Source: Oscillospiraceae bacterium
Lineage (GTDB): Bacteria; Bacillota; Clostridia; Oscillospirales; Oscillospiraceae
Direction: 5' to 3'
DNA length: 14,580 bases
Assembly: GCA_017458025.1 (NCBI GenBank)
Contig: JAFTGG010000010.1
Location: 1 to 14,580, forward strand
The notes below the pieces were generated by a model. That model saw only the letters and a program-made list of their open reading frames with translations, made no database searches and was not told the DNA's origin. The translations under genes were made by a program, and so were the position numbers. Positions 6,910 to 13,961 of the stretch are shown here, in pieces; within the stretch, counting starts at the first letter, position 1; every line of letters starts with the position of its first letter.

Positions 6910-8136
6910 ATGGAGTACAAACTCATCGAAGGCGGCGTGACCGCGCCGCAGGGCTTCACCGCCGGCGCCTATTACGCGGGCGTGAAGAACCCCAACAAGA
7001 AGCAGGAAAAGCCCGACGTCGCCATCATCTATTCCGAGCAGCCCGCCTCCTGCGCCGCTTGCTTCACCACGAACAAGTTCTGCGCGGCCCCCGTTATCCT
7101 CGACCGCGAAATCTTGAAGAAGGGCAAGGCCCGCGCCGTCGTCATCAACAGCGGCAACGCCAACGCCGCCACCGGCTCGCAGGGCATTGAGGACGCCCGC
7201 GCCGTCGAGCGCGAGGCGGAGAAGCTGCTCGGCCTCGGCGAGGACGAGTGCTTTGTCTGCTCCACGGGCGTCATCGGCCAGCGCCTGCCCTATGAGCGCG
7301 TCATCGACGGCGTGCGCAACATCGTGCCCAACATGAGCAAGGAGAAGGGCACCGACGCCGCGTGGGCGATCATGACCACCGACACCAAGAAGAAGGAGTC
7401 CGCCTACGAGCTCCGGCTCTCCGGCGGCACCGTCCGCATCGGCGCGATGGCGAAGGGCTCCGGCATGATCCACCCGAACATGGCGACCATGCTCGTGTAT
7501 GTGACCACCGACGCCGCCGCCGATCCCGCCGACCTGCAGAAGATGCTCTCCGCCGCGGTGGACAAGAGCTTCAACATGTGCACCGTCGACGGCGACACGT
7601 CGACCAACGACTCGATCTTTCTGCTCGCGAACGGCGCGTCCGGCGTGAAGATCGAGACCGAGGAGGACAAGAAGGCGCTGGCGGGCCTCGTCGAGCACAT
7701 CTGCCTCGACATCACCCGCCGCATCGCCTCCGACGGCGAGGGCGCGCAGCACCTCATCGAGGTCGAGGCCTACGAGCTGCCCACCGAGCACGACGCGCGT
7801 CTGGTGGCGAAGTCCATCGCGGGCTCCATGCTGTTCAAGGCGGCGGTGTTCGGCCGCGACGCGAACTGGGGCCGCATCATGGCGGCGGCGGGCTACTCCG
7901 GCGCGGACGTCGACCCGACCCACGCGGATTGCATCATCAAATCCGCCGCGGGCGAGGTGCAGGTGATGAAGGACGGCTTCGGCACCGATTTCGACGAGGA
8001 GCTGGCGACCAAGATCCTCACCGAGCATGACATCACCGTCGTCGTCCGCTTCTATCAGGGCGACGGCTATGCCAAGGCGTGGGGCTGCGACCTGACCTAC
8101 GATTACGTCAAGATCAACGGAGACTACAGAACATGA
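6910..8136 (+). CDS. argJ: Bifunctional ornithine acetyltransferase / N-acetylglutamate synthase
   Basis: Moves the acetyl group from N-acetylornithine to glutamate, releasing L-ornithine and recycling acetyl (the cyclic pathway); many ArgJ enzymes also use acetyl-CoA. The 408-residue precursor has the autocleavage motif HPNMATMLVY, where cutting between Ala192 and Thr193 makes the alpha and beta chains and frees Thr193 as nucleophile. Other family runs are VVINSGNANAATG, STGVIGQRLP, DGDTSTNDS, and GRDANWGRIMAAAGYSGA near the end. Start ATG 6910 follows AAAGGGG (6897-6903) by 6 nt. The stop overlaps the argB start in ATGA (8133-8136), so argJ and argB are translationally coupled. Because ArgJ makes free L-ornithine, the operon needs no argE. 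Confidence 0.96.
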   Translation: MEYKLIEGGVTAPQGFTAGAYYAGVKNPNKKQEKPDVAIIYSEQPASCAACFTTNKFCAAPVILDREILKKGKARAVVINSGNANAATGSQGIEDARAVEREAEKLLGLGEDECFVCSTGVIGQRLPYERVIDGVRNIVPNMSKEKGTDAAWAIMTTDTKKKESAYELRLSGGTVRIGAMAKGSGMIHPNMATMLVYVTTDAAADPADLQKMLSAAVDKSFNMCTVDGDTSTNDSIFLLANGASGVKIETEEDKKALAGLVEHICLDITRRIASDGEGAQHLIEVEAYELPTEHDARLVAKSIAGSMLFKAAVFGRDANWGRIMAAAGYSGADVDPTHADCIIKSAAGEVQVMKDGFGTDFDEELATKILTEHDITVVVRFYQGDGYAKAWGCDLTYDYVKINGDYRT

Positions 8137-9008
8137 GCGACGTTGCGAACAAGGTCGAGACCTTGATGGAGGCGATGCCTTACCTGCAAAAGTACGCGGG
8201 CAAGACGGTCGTCATCAAATACGGCGGCAACGCGATGATCAACGCCGAGCTGAAAGACGCCGTCATGCACGACGTTGTGCTGCTGAAGCTGCTCGGCATG
8301 CGTCCGGTGCTCTCGCACGGCGGCGGCCCGGGCATCAATAAGATGCTCGAAAAGCTGGACATTCCCGTGCAGTTCATCGGCGGCCTGCGCTACACCTCCG
8401 AGGACACGATGCGCGTGGTCGAGGCGGTGCTGGTCGGGCAGGTGAACACGGAGCTCGTCGGCTTCATCAACAAGCTCGGCGGCAGGGCGGTCGGACTTTC
8501 CGGCGTCAGCGGCGACATCTATCACTGCCACAAGCGCAGCGAGGAGCTGGGCTACGTCGGAGACGTCGACTACGTCAACGCCGACGCCATCAACGCCGTG
8601 CTGGACGCGGGCTTTATCCCTGTCGTCGCGCCGGTCGGCACCGACGGGCAGGGGAACACCTACAACATCAACGGCGACACGGCGGCGGGCAAGCTCGCGA
8701 GCGCGCTGGGCGCCGAGAAGCTGATCCTGCTGACCGACATCGAGGGCCTTTGCAACTCCATCGAGCTGCGCGACGTCATCAGCTACCTGAACATCAAGGA
8801 TGTGCAGATGCTCAAGGACAAGGGCGTCATCGCGGGGGGCATGATCCCCAAGGTCGACTGCTGTGTGCAGGCGATCGAGGAGGGCGTCACGAGCGTCCAC
8901 ATCATCGACGGCAGAAGGCCGCATAGTATTCTGTATGAGGCGTTCACAGCCGAGAATCTCGGCACGACCATTGGCACGGCGCAGGAGAGCGTCGGGATAA
9001 AGGACTAA
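8133..9008 (+). CDS. argB: Acetylglutamate kinase
   Basis: Phosphorylates N-acetylglutamate with ATP, usually the controlled step of ornithine and arginine synthesis. The 291-residue product has the phosphate-binding loop TVVIKYGGNAM (Lys29), LSHGGGPG (about 61-67), NINGDTAAG and GAEKLILLTDIEGL, and ends with HIIDGRRPHSILYE and a G-T-T-I-G run. Before the kinase core there is an N-terminal stretch of about 24 residues (VETLMEAMPYLQKYAGK) like the N-terminal helix of hexameric, arginine-inhibited homologues; the arginine-insensitive E. coli enzyme lacks it. Arginine feedback is therefore likely (inference). ATG 8133 overlaps the argJ stop by 4 bp; a start at 8079 in the same frame would lie inside argJ without family similarity. 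Confidence 0.96.
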   Translation: MSDVANKVETLMEAMPYLQKYAGKTVVIKYGGNAMINAELKDAVMHDVVLLKLLGMRPVLSHGGGPGINKMLEKLDIPVQFIGGLRYTSEDTMRVVEAVLVGQVNTELVGFINKLGGRAVGLSGVSGDIYHCHKRSEELGYVGDVDYVNADAINAVLDAGFIPVVAPVGTDGQGNTYNINGDTAAGKLASALGAEKLILLTDIEGLCNSIELRDVISYLNIKDVQMLKDKGVIAGGMIPKVDCCVQAIEEGVTSVHIIDGRRPHSILYEAFTAENLGTTIGTAQESVGIKD

Positions 9009-9041
9009 TACTTTACAATAACTTTTGGGAGGAATATCACC

Positions 9042-10265
9042 ATGCTGAAAAGAATGACCAGCAACGCGGAAGTCATCGAAAACGGCGACAAGTACCTCTA
9101 CGGCAACCATATCCGCATGCCCATCGCCATGAAGGGCGGCAAGGGTAGCTGGGTCTATGACGAGGACGGCAACCGGTACCTCGACTATGTCGGAGGTATC
9201 GCGGTCAACGGCCTCGGCCACTGCCATCCGCGCATCGTCGAGTGCCTGAAGGAGCGCGCCGAGACGATGCTCCACTGCTCCAACTACTTCTACAACGAGC
9301 CGGCGGTCCAGACCGCGAAGATGCTCGTCGAGAACAGTTGCTTTGAAAAGGTGCTGTTCGCGAACTCCGGCGCGGAGGCGAACGAGGGCCAGATCAAGCT
9401 CGCCCGCAAGTACGCCAAGGATCACGGCCATCCCGAGCGCTTCGTCGTCATCACGATGAAGAACAGCTTCCACGGCCGCACGCTCGCGACCTGCACGGCG
9501 ACCGGCCAGTACGGCGTGCACCGCTACTTTGAGCCGCTGCCCGCGGGCTTCCGCTATGCCGAGTTCAACAACCTCGACTCCGTCAAGGCGATTATGGACG
9601 AGTACGTCTGCGCGATCCTCACCGAGCCGGTGCAGGGCGAGGGCGGCGTCCGTCCCGCGAGCAAGGAGTTCCTGCAGGGCCTGCGCGAGCTGTGCGACGA
9701 GAAGGATATCCTCCTCATGTTCGACGAGGTGCAGGTCGGCTCCGGCCGTACGGGCAAGCTGTTCGCGTATCAGAACTTCGGCGTTGAGCCCGACTGCTGC
9801 TCGCTGGCGAAGGCGCTCGGCTCCGGCGTGCCCATCGCGGCGGTCTGCGCCAAGGGCGACGCGGCGAAGACCCTGACCCCCGGCACCCACGGCTCGACGT
9901 TCGCCGGCGGCCCGCTCGCCTGCGCGCTGGCGATGACCACGCTCCACGTCATTCTCAACGAGGGCCTCATCGACAACGCCGCGAAGGTCGGCGAGTATTT
10001 CCGCAAGCGCTCGCATGAGGTCATCGAGAAGAATCACCCCGACGCGGTGGACGAGATCCGCGGCCTCGGCCTCATCAACGGCATCCAGCTCAAGAAGGAC
10101 AGCGGTCAGCCGGTCGTCGACCTCTGCTTCAAGGACAGCAAGGTACTCATCAACAACACGAACGGCAACGTGCTGCGCTTTATCCCGCCGCTGGTCACGA
10201 CGGAAGAGGAAGTCGATATCGTCATCGACGCCGTCGATAAAGCCATGACCAAGCTCGGCTGGTAG
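9042..10265 (+). CDS. argD: Acetylornithine aminotransferase
   Basis: Class III PLP aminotransferase that converts N-acetylglutamate semialdehyde and glutamate to N-acetylornithine and 2-oxoglutarate in the cytoplasm. The 407-residue product shows DYVGGIAVNGLGHCHP, NSGAEANEGQIKLARKYA, SFHGRTLATCTATGQ, the cofactor aspartate in LMFDEVQVGSGRTG, and the PLP lysine at residue 257 in SLAKALGSGVPIAAV. Start ATG 9042 has GGGAGG (9027-9032) 9 nt upstream. It follows argB by 33 bp and is the last arg gene here; argF, argG and argH are not in the window. Some ArgD enzymes also act on succinyldiaminopimelate or free ornithine. No clear terminator is seen after its TAG. Confidence 0.95.
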   Translation: MLKRMTSNAEVIENGDKYLYGNHIRMPIAMKGGKGSWVYDEDGNRYLDYVGGIAVNGLGHCHPRIVECLKERAETMLHCSNYFYNEPAVQTAKMLVENSCFEKVLFANSGAEANEGQIKLARKYAKDHGHPERFVVITMKNSFHGRTLATCTATGQYGVHRYFEPLPAGFRYAEFNNLDSVKAIMDEYVCAILTEPVQGEGGVRPASKEFLQGLRELCDEKDILLMFDEVQVGSGRTGKLFAYQNFGVEPDCCSLAKALGSGVPIAAVCAKGDAAKTLTPGTHGSTFAGGPLACALAMTTLHVILNEGLIDNAAKVGEYFRKRSHEVIEKNHPDAVDEIRGLGLINGIQLKKDSGQPVVDLCFKDSKVLINNTNGNVLRFIPPLVTTEEEVDIVIDAVDKAMTKLGW

Positions 10266-10342
10266 GCGGTTTGCACAAAGCTTGACCGTAAAATCGCGGC
10301 TGTTATGGTGAATAAGCAATATTCAAAAAAATTATAAAAAGC

Positions 10343-10371
10343 TTGCCAAATGTCGGTAGCTATGCTACTAT
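10343..10371 (+). promoter_or_regulatory. Candidate sigma-A promoter of nhaC-orr
   Basis: TTGCCA (10343-10348), a 17-bp spacer, then TACTAT (10366-10371). The predicted start is near 10378, leaving a leader of about 125 nt before nhaC. It lies in the AT-richer 238-bp gap after argD, so nhaC-orr is probably a separate unit, although read-through from argD is not excluded. Confidence 0.6.
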
Positions 10372-10377
10372 GGGCTT

Positions 10378-10503
10378 TGAAAGGGGGGAGGGCCGACAGA
10401 CGTTTCGGTTGGCGCCCAAGAATAGGGAGAGAGTCATTTAATTACCGTAAAACGCAGTTCACCATTCCAAACATGTGTGTAAAGAAAGGTTGGTAACAAA
10501 TCA
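10378..10503 (+). promoter_or_regulatory. nhaC 5' leader with hairpin and 7-codon mini-ORF
   Basis: The leader contains a purine-rich run, a hairpin GCCGAC (10392-10397) with GTTGGC (10408-10413, one G-T pair), and a mini-ORF from ATG 10473 to TAA 10494-10496 encoding MCVKKGW, which ends 7 nt before the nhaC start. The mini-ORF covers the AAAGG (10485-10489) that is the only ribosome site for nhaC, 14 nt from its ATG, a long spacing. I do not recognise a known riboswitch class; it is too short for a lysine riboswitch. Confidence 0.3.
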
Positions 10504-11952
10504 ATGAGCGAAGAAAAGAAAGAAAACAAGCCACAGGTAAAATTGTGGCAAGCGTTGCTGGTTCTGCTGTTGACGATCATCATCATGGCGTACAACGTCA
10601 TCACGCAGGATGAAGTTCACGGCCCTATGTTCATCGGCGTTTGCATTGCCGCGATCATGGCTCTTATCTGCGGCTTCAAATGGGAGCAGCTTGAGCAGAT
10701 GATGATGGACGGCATCTATAAGGCGCTGCAATCCATTATGATCCTCGCCGTCGTCGGTATTCTGATTGGTGTGTGGATCGACGCGGGCGTTGTCCCCACG
10801 ATGGTTTATTACGGCCTGAAGATCCTGCATCCGAGCATTTTCCTCGTTGCTGTTTTGCTGATTTGCTCTATTACCTCTTTGGCAACCGGTTCGTCCTGGG
10901 GGACGATGGGTACTATGGGCGTCGCGTTCATGGGTATCTGCTACGGTCTTGGTATCAGCCCCGCGATGACCGCCGGCGCTATTCTGTCAGGCGCGTACTT
11001 TGGCGACAAGATGTCCCCGCTGTCCGACACGACGAACCTCGCCCCGGCGATGGCGGGCACGGACGTCATGACCCACGTCAAGTTCATGATGCTTCCGACC
11101 GGCATCACCTACGCGATTTGTGCCATCGTATTTTTGATTCTCGGCTTTACCGGCGCGGGCGGCACGGGCGATATGTCTCAGGCTCAGGCGGTCAGCGATG
11201 CGATTTCGGGTTCGTTCAATATCAATCCGATTCTGCTTCTCCCCCCGATCATTGTCATTGTGGCAATCGCGCTGAAAGTCCCCGCCATCCCCGGCATCAC
11301 GCTTGGCATTTTTTCCGGCATGATCCTCGGCATGATCTTCCAGCCCGACTGCAATCTCCTTTCGCTGATGGCCGTCAGCTATGGCGGTTATGAAGTTGTG
11401 GAGACCACAGGCGTCGAGGCGGTCGATGACCTGCTGACCCGTGGCGGTATCGACGGTATGCTATACTCCATTTCCCTGACCATCATCGCGATGATGTTCG
11501 GCGGCATTATGGAAGGCACCGGTATGATGGGCGTCATCGTCGATCAGATCAAGAAGCTGGCAAAGGGCCCGGGTGGCCTCGTCACCGTGACCGAGGCGAC
11601 CTGCCTGTTCTCCAACATCACGATGCCAGAGCAGTACGTTTCCATCATCATCCCCGGCCGTATGTATGCGGACGAGTTTGCCAAGATGGGCCTGCATCCG
11701 GCGTGCTGCTCGAACGCGCTGGAAAGCTCCGGCACAGTCACGTCGGCGTTGGTTCCTTGGAACACCTGCGGCGTGTATATCACGAGCATGCTGGGCGTCT
11801 CTGCATGGAGCGCAACCTCCGTCGGTGGAGCCTATGGCCCGTGGGCACTGTTCAACTGGCTCATGCCGATCGTCAACATCGTCATGGCGTATCTGGGCTT
11901 CACTGTCGCCGATATGAACGGCGTCCGCCTCGCGAAGAAGAAAAAGGCATAA
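10504..11952 (+). CDS. nhaC: NhaC-family Na+/H+ antiporter-type transporter
   Basis: Inner-membrane transporter of 482 residues. After a charged N-terminus (SEEKKENK) there are about 11-12 hydrophobic segments, the first near residues 16-36. NhaC hallmarks are present: TGSSWGTMGTMGVAFMGI and, near residues 166-182, GDKMSPLSDTTNLAPA. NhaC members exchange Na+ and H+, but the superfamily also holds amino-acid and organic-acid exchangers, including predicted lysine transporters (LysW). Its pairing with an ornithine-racemase-type gene 20 bp downstream suggests that the substrate may be ornithine or another basic amino acid (inference). ATG 10504 is the natural start by length; AAAGG lies 14 nt upstream. 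It has its own promoter after argD. Confidence 0.9.
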   Translation: MSEEKKENKPQVKLWQALLVLLLTIIIMAYNVITQDEVHGPMFIGVCIAAIMALICGFKWEQLEQMMMDGIYKALQSIMILAVVGILIGVWIDAGVVPTMVYYGLKILHPSIFLVAVLLICSITSLATGSSWGTMGTMGVAFMGICYGLGISPAMTAGAILSGAYFGDKMSPLSDTTNLAPAMAGTDVMTHVKFMMLPTGITYAICAIVFLILGFTGAGGTGDMSQAQAVSDAISGSFNINPILLLPPIIVIVAIALKVPAIPGITLGIFSGMILGMIFQPDCNLLSLMAVSYGGYEVVETTGVEAVDDLLTRGGIDGMLYSISLTIIAMMFGGIMEGTGMMGVIVDQIKKLAKGPGGLVTVTEATCLFSNITMPEQYVSIIIPGRMYADEFAKMGLHPACCSNALESSGTVTSALVPWNTCGVYITSMLGVSAWSATSVGGAYGPWALFNWLMPIVNIVMAYLGFTVADMNGVRLAKKKKA

Positions 11953-11972
11953 GATAAGAAAGGTACTTCACT

Positions 11973-13061
11973 ATGACTGCAAGAGATCGTTATCCGCAAT
12001 TGGAAGTCGATCTCGGCAAGCTGAAAGAAAACCTGACAGCGCTCAAAGAGCGCTGTCAGGATTCTTTTGTCGGGATCATCGGCGTCGTCAAGGGCGTCAA
12101 CGCGTGGCCCGCCGTCGTGCGGGAGTTTGACGCCGCGGGGTTCTCCTACCTCGCGACCTCGCGCGTCGATCAGCTACGCAAGATGCGCGAGCAAGGCGTG
12201 CAAACTCCGCTCATGCTGATCCGTATCCCCATGCGCACGGAGCTTGCCGATGTGGTATCGCTCGCGGACGCGAGTCTGCAAAGCGACATGGATATGCTGC
12301 GCGCTACGGACGCGGAAGCGGCGCGGCAGGGCAAAACCCACGGCGTGCTGCTGATGATCGACCTCGGCGACCTGCGCGAGGGCTTTTGGAGCGCGGAGGA
12401 GCTGGTCGACGCGGCGGTGGAGGTCGAGACGAAGCTCAAACACCTGCATCTGCTCGGCGTCGGCGTGAATCTAAGCTGCTACGGCTCGATCCGCCCCGAT
12501 AAGCGCAATATGCAGGGGCTCTCCAGCCTCGCCCTTGAGGTGGAGCAGGCGATCGGACGGCCCGTCGAGTTCGTCAGCGGCGGCGCGTCGACCTCGACGT
12601 ACATGGTGCTCGACGGCACGATGCCGTACCGTGTCAACAACCTGCGCCTCGGAGAGATCCTGCTTGTCGGGCGCGCGAACTACGGCTGCGACCCCGATTT
12701 TACGCACCGCGACGCGTTCACGCTCCGCGCCGAGGTTATTGAGTGCCGCGATAAGCCCAGCTTTCCCGTGGGGCAGCTCACGGTGGACGCGTTTGGACGC
12801 GAAGGGCACTACGAGGACCGCGGCATTCGGCGCCGCGCGCTCATCGCCGTCGGCAAGGTGGACTACGGCGATCCCGCCGACCTGTTCCCGCGCATGTCCG
12901 GCGTCGAGGTGCTCGGCGCGTCCAGCGACCACACGATCCTCGACGTGGAGGCGGTCAAGGACCGGATCAAGGTAGGGGATATTTTAGAGTTTGACGTCAA
13001 TTACGCCTCGCTTGTCAACCTCACAAACACGCCCGGCGTGTTCCTCGTCAGCAAGGAATAA
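11973..13061 (+). CDS. orr: Ornithine racemase-type PLP enzyme (alanine/ornithine racemase family)
   Basis: Fold-type III PLP racemase of 362 residues, matching the family of Orr, the ornithine racemase of Clostridium sticklandii, which interconverts L- and D-ornithine. The PLP lysine is probably Lys40 in GVVKGVNAW. Shared runs are LMLIRIPMRTELADVV, LLMIDLGDLREGFW, GVGVNLSCYGSI, SGGASTSTYMV, LGEILLVGR, VDAFGREGHYEDRGIRRRA and LGASSDHTILDV. True alanine racemases have VVKANAYGHG and a different C-terminus. Start ATG 11973 follows AAGAAAGG (11956-11963) by 9 nt and lies 20 bp after nhaC. A perfect terminator-like hairpin (12032-12060) lies inside its 5' end. Its place just after genes that make L-ornithine supports ornithine as substrate, but other amino acids (YhfX-like relatives) are possible. 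No oraS, oraE or ortAB genes are present here. Confidence 0.85.
   Translation: MTARDRYPQLEVDLGKLKENLTALKERCQDSFVGIIGVVKGVNAWPAVVREFDAAGFSYLATSRVDQLRKMREQGVQTPLMLIRIPMRTELADVVSLADASLQSDMDMLRATDAEAARQGKTHGVLLMIDLGDLREGFWSAEELVDAAVEVETKLKHLHLLGVGVNLSCYGSIRPDKRNMQGLSSLALEVEQAIGRPVEFVSGGASTSTYMVLDGTMPYRVNNLRLGEILLVGRANYGCDPDFTHRDAFTLRAEVIECRDKPSFPVGQLTVDAFGREGHYEDRGIRRRALIAVGKVDYGDPADLFPRMSGVEVLGASSDHTILDVEAVKDRIKVGDILEFDVNYASLVNLTNTPGVFLVSKE
12032..12060 (+). other. Perfect 13-bp hairpin inside orr, terminator-like
   Basis: CCTGACAGCGCTC (12032-12044), loop AAA, GAGCGCTGTCAGG (12048-12060), followed by ATTCTTTTGT. A 13-bp perfect stem with a 3-nt loop and a T-rich tail, starting 60 bp into the coding region. 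It encodes part of ENLTALKERCQDS. It may act as an intragenic attenuator or processing site, lowering orr relative to nhaC; it could also be a chance result of coding constraints. Confidence 0.5.
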
Positions 13062-13107
13062 GGACTTCCCGCTTCCGCATAGGTAAAGGGCAGGGAGTTG
13101 ATACCAT

Positions 13108-13554
13108 ATGCTATCCGCGGCCATTTATCTGCTTTCCAACAGCCTGCTTCTGTCGCTGCATCTCGCGGGCAACGCGGGCTCGTTTCCGAAGCCGCTCAGC
13201 GCGGCGGAGGAACGGGAATACCTCGCGCGCTTTGCCGGCGGCGACATGGAAGCGCGCAACGTGCTTATTGAACACAATCTGCGTCTTGTCGCGCACATCG
13301 TAAAAAAGTATTACACGCAGGAGAGCGAGCAGGACGACCTGATCTCCATCGGCACGATCGGGCTTATCAAGGGGATTTCCAGCTTCAAGCCGGAGAAAAA
13401 TACGAGACTTGCGACCTACGCCGCGAAGTGCATTGAAAATGCTATCCTCACCCCATCGAATTGTACAGCGAAAACCATTCCGAATATTGCAAAAATGTCG
13501 AAAATAGAGGGAAGTGGAAGCCGCTTTTCCGAGGGCAAGATTCGCTGTATATGA
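13108..13554 (+). CDS. sigK: N-terminal half of sporulation sigma factor SigK, interrupted
   Basis: Late mother-cell sigma factor of sporulation. Residues 1-20 are hydrophobic like the pro-sequence region of pro-SigK. From residue 24 it matches SigK: GSFPKPLSAAEEREYL, ARNVLIEHNLRLVAHIVKKY, DDLISIGTIGLIKGI, LATYAAKCIEN (sigma region 2). Similarity stops at Asn111; the family continues with E-I-L-M and about 120 residues of regions 3 and 4, while here the frame reads AILTPSNCTAKT and ends at a TGA (13552-13554). Asn111 aligns with the residue (113) where the skin element splits sigK in B. subtilis, whose recombination core AATGA lies in the ENE codons; here the junction reads GAAAATGC. The other half is not in the window. 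ATG 13108 follows GGGAG (13093-13097) by 10 nt and lies 46 bp after orr. As it stands the product cannot recognise -35 elements. Confidence 0.85.
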   Translation: MLSAAIYLLSNSLLLSLHLAGNAGSFPKPLSAAEEREYLARFAGGDMEARNVLIEHNLRLVAHIVKKYYTQESEQDDLISIGTIGLIKGISSFKPEKNTRLATYAAKCIENAILTPSNCTAKTIPNIAKMSKIEGSGSRFSEGKIRCI

Positions 13555-13811
13555 CGGTAATGCATTTTCATAAACAAATTCAATATGCGCCGCTTTTCAT
13601 CTGGACGCTCCGTCTGATCGCTCCGCGGAAGCTGTCGGAAGCACAAATCTTTCAAAAGCAGTATCAAAGGTATGAGGATATTAAGGCAATACCGCACAAT
13701 CCCAAGTTTTATGCTCACACAAACACTCCGCCGAAGTATAGGACGGTTTCCGAGGAGTCCATCTTCATTTTGCAGCGGCAAGACTGCCTCGTGGCGCCCT
13801 GTGCAACGTAG
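13437..13811 (+). pseudogene. 3' fragment of an unrecognised gene fused at the sigK break
   Basis: A frame different from that of sigK opens at 13437, directly after a TGA at 13434-13436 and within bases of the sigK breakpoint, and runs about 124 codons to TAG 13809-13811. It includes HPIELYSENHSEYCKN, WKPLFRGQDSLYMTVM, LRLIAPRKLSEAQIFQKQYQ and IKAIPHNPKFYAHTNTPPKY. Codon use after about 13580 looks coding. The nearest possible start is TTG 13461, with no clear ribosome site, so it is more likely the tail of a larger gene whose 5' part is elsewhere. I do not recognise the family. The DNA is visibly richer in A and T than the genes around it, suggesting foreign origin. Confidence 0.35.
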
Positions 13812-13925
13812 ATCATACAGCCTCTTTTCCCTTTGAAAAGCCCTTTTCTTGGGCCTTTGGGGTTTGTGCCTTTTTTGGATTACTGCTCACATTACAATGT
13901 TTTAACCATGTTTTCCTTTCTATTC

Positions 13926-13951
13926 GCACCGCCGTCAAGCGGTGCTTTTTT
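13926..13951 (+). terminator. Rho-independent terminator downstream of sigK region
   Basis: GCACCGC (13926-13932), loop CGTCAA, GCGGTGC (13939-13945), then TTTTTT. The perfect 7-bp GC stem with its T-run acts on the plus strand. It is the first clear terminator downstream of orr and of the sigK fragment, 115 bp after the fragment frame ends. It also faces the end of the convergent dehydrogenase gene, where the reverse strand has no T-run. Confidence 0.88.
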
Positions 13952-13961
13952 GTATCTGATC

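Noticed and set aside
8124..10319. Very long minus-strand open frame (over 700 codons) opposite argB and argD
   Set aside because: It is a shadow of GC-rich genes: low complexity, rich in Arg, Ala, Val and Asp, no family motifs and no ribosome site.
10266..10377. Terminator after argD
   Set aside because: Only a 4-bp CGGT/ACCG stem and an A-T GAATA/TATTC hairpin followed by A residues were found; neither has a T-run.
13062..13107. Sigma-E promoter for sigK (GAATAA...CATAGG)
   Set aside because: The -10 matches at about 5 of 8 positions and the spacing of 16 is too long, so it is not listed as a feature.
13813..13900. Weak inverted repeat AAAGCCC / GGGCCTTT as a terminator
   Set aside because: Only four consecutive G-C pairs with a bulge and no clean T-run on either strand.
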